64,000 nucleotides of DNA from ENR-C20 sp942493145 (GCA_942493145.1 OW818679.1:992001-1056000); one strand, 5' to 3'. Positions 40,079-48,637 are shown, counted from the first letter of the stretch. Numbers and translations: made by a program. Notes: generated by a model not told the origin, from the letters alone.

Positions 40079-40947
40079 TGGATAATGAAAACAGAATTAT
40101 TGAAGCGATACATTATATAAATATTGGCAGGTATGAAAAATCAATAGAAATATTGTTTGATCTCCTTTCGGAAGATCCTGACAGCGGTTATTACTTATAT
40201 CTGGCAGCTAAGTGTTATTATTGCGTGGATAACTACAGCGAAGCCTTAAAATATTGTGCTGAAAGCATTGAGAAAGGATATGGCATAGAAGACTGTAAAT
40301 TTTTAATGGGACAAATACATTCCGAATTTAAAAACTATAGTCTGTCTGAAGAATGTTATCTGGAAGTCCTGAGGTTGAATTCACAGAATGCAGCTGCTTT
40401 TGCTGCCTATGGTATGCTGATGCTGAAGACAGGACATGAGAAAAAAGCTGTTAAACTTTTGGATGAGGCAATGAGGCTGGACCCGCAAAATGAAATTGTA
40501 CTTCATTATAAATTTATGTATTACCTTGTAAAAGACAAGCCAAAGGAGCAATTAAGCACCCTGAAAAACTATATGGTATATGCCAATGATGAAAAAAACA
40601 AGCTCATAAAACTTGGAATATACAATATGTATAATCAGAAACCTAAAGAGGCCCGGGAAAATATTAGACAAGCCTATCTTATGGATCCAACTGATAATGA
40701 TGTATTGCAGCTTTTAAAAGAAGTCTGTATTGATAGCAGTATAATTCATTTGCCTCAAAGATTAATCCAAAGAGTTGGTGGGCCTGTAGTTTTATGGATA
40801 TCGTTCATTATTCTTGTTGTTGTTCTGAGAAGTTTAAAGCTTTATACCATTCAGATGTATGTTGTTCTGATTTATCTGGTAATTGTTGTATATACATGGA
40901 TAACACCACTTATAAACAAAGTTGTTGGCTATTACCAGAATAAGTAG
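40078..40947 (+). CDS. TPR protein with two C-terminal TMs
   Basis: 289 residues starting at the ATG that overlaps the upstream stop. Residues 1-220 are consecutive TPR-like helical pairs (IGRYEKSIEILFDLL, NYSEALKYCAESIEKG, LSEECYLEVLRLN, GHEKKAVKLLDEAMRLDP). Two TMs close the protein (VVLWISFIILVVVLR and YVVLIYLVIVVYTWI), so the TPR scaffold should face the cytoplasm. It sits between two paralogous membrane proteins and opposite a TPR-AAA+ ATPase, suggesting one complex. Confidence 0.75.
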   Translation: MDNENRIIEAIHYINIGRYEKSIEILFDLLSEDPDSGYYLYLAAKCYYCVDNYSEALKYCAESIEKGYGIEDCKFLMGQIHSEFKNYSLSEECYLEVLRLNSQNAAAFAAYGMLMLKTGHEKKAVKLLDEAMRLDPQNEIVLHYKFMYYLVKDKPKEQLSTLKNYMVYANDEKNKLIKLGIYNMYNQKPKEARENIRQAYLMDPTDNDVLQLLKEVCIDSSIIHLPQRLIQRVGGPVVLWISFIILVVVLRSLKLYTIQMYVVLIYLVIVVYTWITPLINKVVGYYQNK

Positions 40948-40959
40948 ATTGGAGATCAT

Positions 40960-41430
40960 ATGAATGAAGAGCTTCTTAAACCCTCATTAACCTACAAAGA
41001 AAGCAATAAAGACCTAATATCGGTTAATATTAACATAATGTTTGCAATGCCTTTACTATGTGGATTTGTTCCTACATTTTGGATGGTATTGAAAAATGCA
41101 AGGTGGTTGAAACTAGAATATCATCAGATTTTTAGAATAAAACTTATCGGTATATCTGTAATACTGATTGAGTATCTGACAATAGGCTTCCTGTGGAGAT
41201 TTATTAGTTCCGAAATAGCTATAAATGTCGGGTTATGGTTCAGATTCATCGGATTTGGTGTTTATTTCTATTTTTATTCCATAATGAAAAACAATTATGG
41301 AGTTTTAAAATTATTCGGAGGCAAAATGGTTTTTATTCTTCACATTATAATCATTTGGACATTTCTTGGATTAGAAGTTGAGTTTCTTTTATCTGCCCTA
41401 ACATATTTATTATTCGGGGTTTTTAAATAA
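40960..41430 (+). CDS. four-TM membrane protein of unknown family (paralogue 2)
   Basis: 156 residues, beginning MNEELLKPSLTYKES, with TMs at about 23-45, 55-78, 88-106 and 118-155. It matches the first gene of the operon in N-terminal motif, length, TM number and the KNxxWL segment after TM1, but the rest has diverged. ATTGGAGATCAT is the ribosome-binding region. Twelve bp after the TPR gene. Function unknown. Confidence 0.7.
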   Translation: MNEELLKPSLTYKESNKDLISVNINIMFAMPLLCGFVPTFWMVLKNARWLKLEYHQIFRIKLIGISVILIEYLTIGFLWRFISSEIAINVGLWFRFIGFGVYFYFYSIMKNNYGVLKLFGGKMVFILHIIIIWTFLGLEVEFLLSALTYLLFGVFK

Positions 41431-41517
41431 TTATCGGTTTAACATATTATGCGTGCTTATATTTCCTATCTCTCATACATAAAATTATTTACAGCATCTT
41501 ATAATAATAACAGCACT

Positions 41518-41931
41518 TTATTTATAAATAAAATTTTTACCGTCTGTTTTGGGCTTGAGCTGTTTATCTTTTGGTGATACGTATATATCTGCAGCTCTGT
41601 TTGTTTTTGACAATTCCTTCTCACATGCCGGACAATATGTCCCCAAAGATATTATTGTATAACAATTATGGCAGTATGATTTTGTCTTGTCTATCCCTGT
41701 TACTTCTACTCTTTCCTCTTTTATATACCGCCTTATTTTCATTACACTGATGCCTAGCTCTGCCGAAACTGTTGAAACACTTGAATTCGGATGTTCCCAT
41801 AAATAATCCTTAATGCGTCCAAATTCCTGGTTGTCCTTCTTTCTGCATTCCTCACACAGAGTTGAACCTCCAGTATATGTGAATACTTTTCCACATTCTT
41901 TGCAATTTCTAGGTTCTATTATTAGTCCCAC
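41518..41931 (-). CDS. zinc-ribbon/HTH protein, flagellar-operon YvyF/TIGR03826-like
   Basis: 137 residues, GTG start at 41931 after GGAGGTATAAATT. An N-terminal Cys pair set (CKECGK, CEECRK), a central helix-turn-helix (SVSTVSAELGISVMKIRRYI) and a second zinc ribbon (CHNCY, CPACEK) give the layout of YvyF-like proteins found near flagellar genes. No flagellar genes are here. It may be a small regulator; it is followed by the c-di-GMP-related HD-GYP gene upstream on the same strand. Confidence 0.75.
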   Translation of the reverse strand: MGLIIEPRNCKECGKVFTYTGGSTLCEECRKKDNQEFGRIKDYLWEHPNSSVSTVSAELGISVMKIRRYIKEERVEVTGIDKTKSYCHNCYTIISLGTYCPACEKELSKTNRAADIYVSPKDKQLKPKTDGKNFIYK

Positions 41932-42017
41932 AATTTATACCTCCGTTAATTCCAGCCATTAACACATTGCCAATTACCCATATACAAGGTGCGATTTATT
42001 ACTTCTTAAGAGTATGA

Positions 42018-43025
42018 TTATGCAACTAAAACATCTTTTATAGATAAAGTAAGACTTTTCATAAGATCAATCTCACCAAATACACCCATATCATTATAGG
42101 TTCTCACAACAGGGCGCTGGGGACTTCCAATGTTTTGCTTCACTATAATTCCTTTTAAGCCGTTACTCAATAAAACCTCAGAGCCGTTCGGATAGAAGAT
42201 TATTGTGTCCCTGAATATTTTAACTATCTCCGGATCAACGATGCGCCCAGCTAATGCCTGAATATGCTCATAAGCCTGATCCGGCATTAATTGTTCGTTA
42301 CTATATTCATAGCCATGAAGTATATTGTCATACAAATCGGAAACCCTTATTATCCTGGTAAATTCCGATATGGCGGAACCTTTCGTTTTCCTTGGGTACC
42401 CACTCCCGTCATAATTTTCATGGTGTTCATAGCATACTATGGAAGAATGAAGGCTTAATCCCCTGCATCTTCGCATAAAGTCCAAGCCCTTTTGTACATG
42501 CCCGGGCTTCTCTTCCCTTGTATTTTCCCTTCCAAAGTCATGAATTATTGCTCCGGTAACCAGGTCGCATAGATTATTTAATGTGTATGCCATAGAGTTG
42601 CCTATGAAGGCAGTAAGTATTGCTACATTTATTGAATGTTCTATTATGTATTCATCTGCTGCATTTATTGAAAGGATACTTACTCCCTTATCTTTTGAGT
42701 CCCTTACATAATCTACAATTTCCTCTGCAACATTTTTAATAAGAAACTCATCAATAGTTTTATCTTTATGAAGTAATTCATAAGAGTCTCTAATAACCTG
42801 GATTGCAGTATTTTTTGTTTTAATATCAATGGACTCAACAAATTCAATATCATTAAACCTGTCATCCTCAATGTAAACCTTATATAGTTCCATGGATTTA
42901 AGTTTACTAATATAACTATCAGTAAGTGTAACACCAGTATTTAATATGATTTTTCCACTGGATGAATAAACAGGCACAGCCAATTTGTTCCCTTCAGCCA
43001 GCGATCCAACCCCAACAAGTCTCAT
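42018..43025 (-). CDS. HD-GYP domain c-di-GMP phosphodiesterase
   Basis: About 335 residues. The second ATG (43025) is better spaced from GAGGAGT than the first (43031). The N-terminal 110 residues resemble the DUF3391-like region of such proteins. The HD-GYP domain has HSINVAIL, IIHDFG (HD pair) and HHENYDGSGYPR, the GYP signature, so it should hydrolyse c-di-GMP. A c-di-GMP-I riboswitch with terminator precedes it, giving product-linked feedback on this gene. Confidence 0.9.
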   Translation of the reverse strand: MRLVGVGSLAEGNKLAVPVYSSSGKIILNTGVTLTDSYISKLKSMELYKVYIEDDRFNDIEFVESIDIKTKNTAIQVIRDSYELLHKDKTIDEFLIKNVAEEIVDYVRDSKDKGVSILSINAADEYIIEHSINVAILTAFIGNSMAYTLNNLCDLVTGAIIHDFGRENTREEKPGHVQKGLDFMRRCRGLSLHSSIVCYEHHENYDGSGYPRKTKGSAISEFTRIIRVSDLYDNILHGYEYSNEQLMPDQAYEHIQALAGRIVDPEIVKIFRDTIIFYPNGSEVLLSNGLKGIIVKQNIGSPQRPVVRTYNDMGVFGEIDLMKSLTLSIKDVLVA

Positions 43026-43059
43026 TTCCATACTCCTCGTAATTATTATTCAGCAACAG

Positions 43060-43097
43060 CAATAAAATAAAGCACCTGTGACTCAACAGGCGCTTTA
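43060..43097 (-). terminator. riboswitch expression-platform terminator
   Basis: On the minus strand taaagcgcctgt pairs with acaggtgcttta (one G-U, which would be an A-C mismatch on the plus strand) around tgagtca and is followed by attttatt. It lies between the riboswitch and the HD-GYP ribosome-binding site. Confidence 0.75.
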
Positions 43098-43134
43098 ATG
43101 ATATTAACAAGTAATTATTAACTTGCAATTCATG

Positions 43135-43222
43135 TTTGGCAACCTGGCAATCATAGTAAAATAATTTTACTTTAGACCCATGGCTTTGCGACCTTATCTT
43201 TCGATAAGTGTGCTATTATCGA
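43135..43222 (-). ncRNA. c-di-GMP-I (GEMM-I) riboswitch
   Basis: Read on the minus strand: AGCACAC, a TTATC-GAAA-GATAA hairpin, then the hallmark GTCGCAAAGCCATGGGTCTAA, an AT-rich P3-like hairpin (agtaaaattattttact) and the closing TGCCAGGTTGCC. GAAA tetraloop, CGCAAAGCC and CCAGGTTGCC are the conserved GEMM-I elements. A short hairpin (caagt/acttg) follows near 43108-43130 and may be the antiterminator. Target: the HD-GYP phosphodiesterase gene. Confidence 0.9.
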
Positions 43223-43231
43223 CATGTACTT

Positions 43232-43260
43232 ATTGTAACATTATTGAAATAAAATTGCAA
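43232..43260 (-). promoter_or_regulatory. promoter of riboswitch/HD-GYP transcript
   Basis: Minus-strand TTGCAA (43255-43260), 17-bp spacer, TACAAT (43232-43237). It predicts a transcript start near 43225, just at the aptamer edge. Confidence 0.65.
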
Positions 43261-43432
43261 TTCATAACCAACCATAGTGACGCCTACTCTTAAGGCACAA
43301 AAAAGTGTGTACTTGTTATATTGTTACCATATTGTTATCATACTATAAAGACATGGCATCGTAAATAATGTGAAGGTAATACCGGGCCAAAAGGAAATTA
43401 CACAATTACAAATTGAAAGGTGATAACAAGCA

Positions 43433-44032
43433 ATGGATGCATTAGAAAACATCCTCACTAGAAGGAGTATCAGAAACTACACCGACCGTCACATTAGCGA
43501 CGAGTATTTAACGACGATCCTCAAAGCGGGTATGAGTGGCCCAACCTGTGCCAATGCGAGACAATGGACGTTTATCGTTGTCCGCAACAAGGAAATGCTC
43601 GAAAAAATGGCCGCTGCCAACGGAAGGTCGGCCGATCCTCTGAAAAAGGCTGACTTGGGTATCCTTGTTTGCGGCGATTTGGAGCGCGTTTTCAAACCGG
43701 CGCCGGATTACTGGATCATTGACGGCGCAATCGCGGCGCAGAATATGATTCTTGCGGCGCACGCGCTCGGAATAGGTTCTGTCTGGCTTGGAACTTATCC
43801 TCAGATGGACAGGGTAAAAGGCCAAATAGAGCTTTTCAATCTACCGGAAAGCAATATACCGCATTCGATTATTGCATTCGGTTATCCCGACCCGAATGCT
43901 CCCGGGCGTCCTCCAATGCCGCCAATGCCGTCTAAAGAGGATGATATGCCGGCACCGCCTCCTCCGCCACCGGGTTTTCCTACAGAAAAAGGGGCTTTTG
44001 AGCCCGGACGCATACATTACGAGAAGTGGTGA
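43433..44032 (+). CDS. nitroreductase-family protein with proline-rich tail
   Basis: 199 residues. FMN-dependent nitroreductase fold: TRRSIRNYTDRHIS at the start (phosphate-binding Arg residues), GPTCANARQWTFIVV, GAIAAQNMILAAHALGIGSVWLG and FGYPDP. The last 40 residues are a methionine/proline-rich tail (PPMPPMPSKEDDMP, then six prolines) not usual for the family. The ATG follows GAAAGGTGATAACAAGC. The locally higher GC of this gene contrasts with the AT-rich flanks and may mark transfer. Substrate unknown. Confidence 0.88.
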   Translation: MDALENILTRRSIRNYTDRHISDEYLTTILKAGMSGPTCANARQWTFIVVRNKEMLEKMAAANGRSADPLKKADLGILVCGDLERVFKPAPDYWIIDGAIAAQNMILAAHALGIGSVWLGTYPQMDRVKGQIELFNLPESNIPHSIIAFGYPDPNAPGRPPMPPMPSKEDDMPAPPPPPPGFPTEKGAFEPGRIHYEKW

Positions 44033-44154
44033 TAACTTCTGATATGTTTCTTATGTAGCGGTAATATGTGAGTTTCCCCGTACATGATTTTTTTAATAAA
44101 CAGCAGGTATACGGGATAAGATAAACTTATATGCACTGAAAGGAGTTCGACGAA

Positions 44155-44622
44155 ATGGATGAATATAAGAAGGGTGTAATGTACAGTTGCGTTACTGGTT
44201 CTCTGGATGAAAAAGGTTCTTCTGAAGGTTACAAAGAACGGATGACGACCAGGGCTGAAAGCAGTGGTTATCATATTACACGCTTCTATATTGACGATTG
44301 CTCCAGTGTCACAAAACCACTATGTGAAAGATCCGCTTATAATCAAATGATTACTGACGCTAAAGCAGGCAAAATAAAACAAGTTTTAATATTGGATGCA
44401 AGCGGCTTCTCCCGAAATATTGATGAGACTATTAAAGTAACAAAGGAACTAAAAGAATATGGTATAAAAGTTTTTGCCATACTGGAAAATATAGAAATGG
44501 ATGTAGATGACAACCAATTTGCAAAAATGGCCTCTCTTGCTCAAGCAGAATCAAACAAATTATCCGAAAGAAAAAATAGAGCTATAGATGCAAGAAATGC
44601 AAAACGACAGTTGTCCAGGTGA
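44155..44622 (+). CDS. serine-recombinase catalytic-domain protein, apparently degenerate
   Basis: 155 residues matching only the resolvase N-terminal domain: MYSCVTGSLDE at the active-site strand, FYIDDCSS, RSAYNQMITDAKAGKIKQVL, LDASGFSRNIDETI and YGIKVFAI. The usual YxRVS active-site strand reads YSCVT, so the nucleophilic Ser and adjacent Arg appear replaced. No DNA-binding or large C-terminal domain follows. The ATG follows AAAGGAGTTCGACGAA. It may be a remnant or a regulator reusing the fold; no att-like repeats seen. Confidence 0.75.
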   Translation: MDEYKKGVMYSCVTGSLDEKGSSEGYKERMTTRAESSGYHITRFYIDDCSSVTKPLCERSAYNQMITDAKAGKIKQVLILDASGFSRNIDETIKVTKELKEYGIKVFAILENIEMDVDDNQFAKMASLAQAESNKLSERKNRAIDARNAKRQLSR

Positions 44623-44642
44623 ATATGAAAAGCTTATGTACC

Positions 44643-44690
44643 TCCAGACTGATGATAAACAACTATTGTAAACAATTGTCAGCAGTCTGG
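44643..44690. terminator. long hairpin between convergent genes
   Basis: ccagactg pairs with cagtctgg, with inner tga/tca and acaa/ttgt complementarity. It lies between the recombinase-like gene and a small reversed ORF; no clear T tract. Confidence 0.4.
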
Positions 44691-44722
44691 GTGGGTTAAT
44701 CAAATCAGCTGTTATTTGTTAT

Positions 44723-44911
44723 TCAATTCATCTTACGACCCATTTTATCCTTTTTATTTTTCATACCCGTCCCAGGGGTTCCCAATGCCTCAACCTGGGA
44801 TTTTTGTGATTTTACTTCCCGCGGAACAGGTTGTCCTCTGTGTTCTGGTATTTCTGTTGCAAACTCTTCTGTTGCAAAGTCCTTTTTATTCCTGTAAATA
44901 TCCTTTGACAT
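44723..44911 (-). CDS. small hydrophilic protein, unknown
   Basis: 62 residues, highly charged (MSKDIYRNKKDFATEEFATE onward, Lys-rich C-terminus). I accept it because ATAAGGAGACTTAATC lies ideally before the ATG at 44911, and there is a TTTATAA-rich upstream region. The FATEEFATE segment faintly recalls the EFASE words of gamma-type spore proteins, but this is too weak for a call. It lies upstream of nothing in the same direction. Confidence 0.5.
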   Translation of the reverse strand: MSKDIYRNKKDFATEEFATEIPEHRGQPVPREVKSQKSQVEALGTPGTGMKNKKDKMGRKMN

Positions 44912-45001
44912 GATTAAGTCTCCTTATAAATAGTGAATAAATCTATTTTGTCACTATTGGGTAAACTTATTCAAATGTAGAGAATTAGGGTTGACAGTGT
45001 A

Positions 45002-46060
45002 CTAGTATCCCAGGACGAGGTTCTGCTCGTTTATGTACTTATCAAGCATTTCTAATGAATCTGCGGCAAATTCATAGACAACATGCCCCGGATCGACGAA
45101 GTCTATCACTTTGCGGATGGAGGGGTGTCTGAACGGTATATGTGTGTCAATTTTCGAAATATGGGTATAAACGTTTACATATCTGTCATTAAAGGGCAGG
45201 GAAGGGTCACATGGATTCCCGCTTTTAATAACTTCGCGGACGTATTTTCCTGATAGTGAAGAGTTAAGATGAATCACCTTGATTTGATTCTTCAGGTCAC
45301 CCATATTTTGAAGCACATCCATTATATAGTCGACTGCGCCCTCTTCTGATTCAAGGTCGAGGTTTGTGTTCATAAGGTGCCCAATATCCAGAACAAAACC
45401 TTTTTTCGGATATTTGATATCACTTAAGAGCTTAAGTGATATATTGTTGTCCAGAAAAGTGAGGCCCGGATACCAGTGATTCTCAAATAGAAGCTGAAAA
45501 TCAGCATGAATGCCTTCAGTTATACAGTTCATCATATCGATGAATGCATCAGTGACAATAGCATCGGTATAGGGATATGTATATGTATAGCTATGTTCTA
45601 TTTCTACGTGGCTAACGTGAAAAAGCACGTATTCCACTCCAATATCTGCAGCTTTCATCAATTCAGCCCTGTAATTCTGCACAAGTTCTTCCCTTGAACT
45701 GCAGCGGTAATAATTATTCATCGCTGCACCTTTACCGAACTGTCTAAGTAGTGCTTGTTGATTACCTGTCCAGAAATCGAGCCACATAGGCCAGAAACAG
45801 GAATGGTTGCCTATAACCAGTCTGTCAGGTACAATGCTGCTGTTCCAGTTTGAGTATTGAAGCATTTCCACGCCATCCAGCCTGTGCTTTTCCATAAAGG
45901 ATTCCAATTTGTTTGAATCATTGCCAAATTTATCAAGATCATATGGGTCAACCGAGAAATTCATTAGCTTTTTCAAAAGGATACCCCTGGGTGCTTTTAT
46001 TTGGAAGTCATAACACGGCTGCCATGGCCTAATTGTATTATGTGATATGGTATGAGTCAA
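45002..46060 (-). CDS. sugar phosphate isomerase/epimerase-like TIM-barrel protein
   Basis: Up to 352 residues. A xylose-isomerase-like TIM barrel is suggested by YVLFHVSHVEIEHSY, LLFENHWYPG, GFVLDIGHLMN and IKVIHLNSS, which give Glu, Asp and His residues at expected metal positions. The start is unsure: TTG 46060 has no ribosome-binding site and the next in-frame ATG is 45964. It lies 16 bp after the germination permease gene and is probably the last gene of that operon, an unusual partner. Substrate unknown. Confidence 0.75.
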   Translation of the reverse strand: MTHTISHNTIRPWQPCYDFQIKAPRGILLKKLMNFSVDPYDLDKFGNDSNKLESFMEKHRLDGVEMLQYSNWNSSIVPDRLVIGNHSCFWPMWLDFWTGNQQALLRQFGKGAAMNNYYRCSSREELVQNYRAELMKAADIGVEYVLFHVSHVEIEHSYTYTYPYTDAIVTDAFIDMMNCITEGIHADFQLLFENHWYPGLTFLDNNISLKLLSDIKYPKKGFVLDIGHLMNTNLDLESEEGAVDYIMDVLQNMGDLKNQIKVIHLNSSLSGKYVREVIKSGNPCDPSLPFNDRYVNVYTHISKIDTHIPFRHPSIRKVIDFVDPGHVVYEFAADSLEMLDKYINEQNLVLGY

Positions 46061-46076
46061 GCGTGTAGCGTTTTCA

Positions 46077-47174
46077 CTATATTTTCTTCCCCCTTTTCCC
46101 TAAAATTAATGCCATAAAAAATAGAAACATCTCAATTCCTGTTTCAACAATTATTGCATAAAAAGTATATGAATATGAAGTGAAATCAAGCAATTCAACA
46201 AAGTTCTCAAATGAAGTCATACTTAATATAAACGCAATCAAAACAGAGGGATAAACCGTAGGCTTATATGTCTTTATTTGTACAACCTGGGAAATACCCA
46301 GGCAAAAGGCCCATATCAGATTGGCGGTAGTCATGATTCCTGCTGCAATTGCTACGACAAACCATATTATTTCCAAACGCTCAATAAAACTACCTAAACT
46401 AAACAATCTCGCAAGCTGGAAACCGGGATTTATCATATTTCCTGCCTGCTCAGCCCCAAAGATACCAACACTTATACAAATAAGCGATATGATTATTGTG
46501 GCGCCCATACTGACTGCAATAAACTTAGCCAAAAAACCATTTTTTGGACGGTTACAAATGGGGATATACATTCCCATAATGATGCAGATGCCTATAAAAC
46601 TCAGAATAAATGGAGTACCGGTTAAAACGGGATAAATGCCATTTATGAATAAGGGCTTTAATCGGTGGACTTCAACTTCCGGAATTAAAAATGCAAATAA
46701 GGTAACAAGACTTATAAGATATACCGGACCGAGTACTTCGCATGTTCTTGCAATTGTTTCTATTCCTTTACGTACTCCATAAGCGATTAGCAGGTAACTG
46801 ATTCCAAGCACAACTACTATTGGTGTTCTGGGTAGAAATAAATTCTTGATCAATTCTGCCAGTGCCCTCATCAAAGCAGATGCTACCAATAAAAAGAAAA
46901 TTGGGAACATGATTCCAACAATTCTCCCAATATATTTTCCTAAAATTGTGATACTGTATTGTACACAGTTCTGACCTGGAAAACGCAGACCCATATATGC
47001 ATAAACCATTGCAAGAAGAACGTCTAAAACCCATGCTCCGATCACTGACATCCATGCATCTCTTCCAGCATAATAAATCAATACTCCTGGGATTTGCAAG
47101 GCTGTAAAAGAGGTTATGACACTAAAAAGCATCCAAACAAATTGGTTTGTGCTAATTACACTTTTTTCCTGCAT
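46077..47174 (-). CDS. spore germination permease, GerAB type
   Basis: 365 residues with about ten TMs; the inner-membrane B subunit of a GerA-type nutrient receptor, related to APC amino-acid transporters. It opens VISTNQFVWMLFSVITSFTA, and GRDAWMS follows TM1 as in the family. The ATG follows GGTGGTTCAAT. It should bind the germinant. The operon order here is A, C, a small two-TM protein, B. Confidence 0.92.
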   Translation of the reverse strand: MQEKSVISTNQFVWMLFSVITSFTALQIPGVLIYYAGRDAWMSVIGAWVLDVLLAMVYAYMGLRFPGQNCVQYSITILGKYIGRIVGIMFPIFFLLVASALMRALAELIKNLFLPRTPIVVVLGISYLLIAYGVRKGIETIARTCEVLGPVYLISLVTLFAFLIPEVEVHRLKPLFINGIYPVLTGTPFILSFIGICIIMGMYIPICNRPKNGFLAKFIAVSMGATIIISLICISVGIFGAEQAGNMINPGFQLARLFSLGSFIERLEIIWFVVAIAAGIMTTANLIWAFCLGISQVVQIKTYKPTVYPSVLIAFILSMTSFENFVELLDFTSYSYTFYAIIVETGIEMFLFFMALILGKRGKKI

Positions 47175-47192
47175 ATTGAACCACCATAAACA

Positions 47193-47432
47193 TTAATTCT
47201 TTTGATAAATCGCCTTACCAACAGGGCTAAACAACTCATCCATCAAGATGAGAGGACCTGGAATACCAAGCTTGTTAAATATAATGAGAAGCAAAGCGAT
47301 TCCAAGTAATGTTCCAAAGGTGGTCAACTCCTTCCAAAGTTTATTTCTGGCTAATGGCAATCCTTCTGCAATAAATATGACAATGATTGCAAGTGATACT
47401 GTGAGCACCATAACTACATTAGCTCCTTTCAT
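47193..47432 (-). CDS. small two-TM protein of the germination operon (D-subunit-like)
   Basis: 79 residues with two TMs (VVMVLTVSLAIIVIFIAEG and TFGTLLGIALLLIIF). The ATG shares its A with the TAA of the C-subunit gene (TAATG), so it is translationally coupled. Small two-TM D subunits are known from some Bacillus and Clostridium gerA-type operons and modulate the receptor; this looks like one. Confidence 0.78.
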   Translation of the reverse strand: MKGANVVMVLTVSLAIIVIFIAEGLPLARNKLWKELTTFGTLLGIALLLIIFNKLGIPGPLILMDELFSPVGKAIYQKN

Positions 47433-48631
47433 TAATAAATTTGGTCAATACTTATAGCTTTTTTAACAAGCCCAATATTGTTTACTTTTGAGCTGACATC
47501 TATATTCAGTTTAATTTTATGGTAATAATCCAGGTTGTTGGTCTCTATTTGTTTCCATACTTTGGGATATTTTCCGAAAAAGTAATTTCCGAATCCAAAA
47601 ACGTCCGAATCCAGTTGTTTTGATTTTTCATAAGCTGCAAGAATTTGTTTTTTTATCTCTTCTGCTTGTAAATTTTGTATATCATTTATTACACTGACAT
47701 CTGCAAAATCCAAATCTGCCCGGCTTTCCCCCAGATTTGTTTCAACAGTTATTGTAATGTCAACCTCCATCTTTTCTCCATTAATCTTAGGTTTGATTTT
47801 TGAGCCAGCCTTCATGATTCTCAAAGATAATTCTTTACCTTCCATGTTAACGGTCAATGTACCGCCCTTAATATCACCTTTAACCCATAACAGGCCCTTA
47901 CTTTCAATATTGTTCAACCAACCTGCCAGCTTTTCCTTCTTGAATACTGCTGTATCTTCAACTCTTATGCCATAAAAATCTGATACATCTGAAGTTGCAC
48001 CTTGATTTCCACTACTTGAACCTTTTTCAACCAGGTCAATTCCTGACGTATATGGGTCACTACCCCTTTCCCATAACAGGTTCAAAAAATCCCCCAATGT
48101 ATTGGCAGATATAATTGAGCTTTCAGGCTTGTTGTGAATTATTTCCATAATTACTTTACCAGGTTCGGAATTTGATTTAATAGCAATATATGGGTTGCAA
48201 ATTGTATCAAACATACCTTCCTTAGCAATTAAAAGCCATACATTACGCCTGATTGTGGGTGCTCTTTCCAGAAAGTCTATAAAAGGACGTATACCCATTG
48301 AATGGACCAGTTCCTCGGATAGAACGATTGCATAGGTGTGGGAAAAGTCTGTAAAACGAAAAGATGACGTTATAATCTTTTCTACAGCATCAGATATGGT
48401 AGGAGCGACTGCCTCATGTAATTCAACCAGTGAATTGCCGGAACTACCCTCCTGACTGCCTGAATCCTTTTTTGGGGTGGACATTTCCTGAACTAATACT
48501 CTGACCTGCTGGTTATCTGCAGCATCAATACCAATCAGGGTTACCATACCTTGTTTTTCGGCTTCAGTTAAGTCCCAGCAACCTGAGAGTAATAACGATA
48601 AAGTAATTGCAGGAATAATTGCTTTTCTCAC
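47432..48631 (-). CDS. spore germination lipoprotein, Ger(x)C family
   Basis: 399 residues, GTG start at 48631 after AAGGTGAGCAATT. Lipobox LSLLLSGC (Cys about residue 18) followed by WDLTEAEKQG, typical of GerAC-type subunits. The C-terminal domain has LYHK-like KLNIDVSSKV. It is anchored on the outer face of the inner spore membrane. The start is 6 bp after the GerAA-like gene. Confidence 0.93.
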   Translation of the reverse strand: MRKAIIPAITLSLLLSGCWDLTEAEKQGMVTLIGIDAADNQQVRVLVQEMSTPKKDSGSQEGSSGNSLVELHEAVAPTISDAVEKIITSSFRFTDFSHTYAIVLSEELVHSMGIRPFIDFLERAPTIRRNVWLLIAKEGMFDTICNPYIAIKSNSEPGKVIMEIIHNKPESSIISANTLGDFLNLLWERGSDPYTSGIDLVEKGSSSGNQGATSDVSDFYGIRVEDTAVFKKEKLAGWLNNIESKGLLWVKGDIKGGTLTVNMEGKELSLRIMKAGSKIKPKINGEKMEVDITITVETNLGESRADLDFADVSVINDIQNLQAEEIKKQILAAYEKSKQLDSDVFGFGNYFFGKYPKVWKQIETNNLDYYHKIKLNIDVSSKVNNIGLVKKAISIDQIY

Positions 48632-48637
48632 AATTGC

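Noticed and set aside
37841..44622. AT-rich 37.8-44.6 kb patch as a defined genomic island
   Set aside because: No tRNA boundary, direct repeats or active integrase were seen; only composition by eye supports it.
44155..44700. Serine-recombinase gene as the integrase of a prophage or integrative element
   Set aside because: Only the catalytic domain is present, the active site is altered, and no phage genes or att-like repeats flank it.
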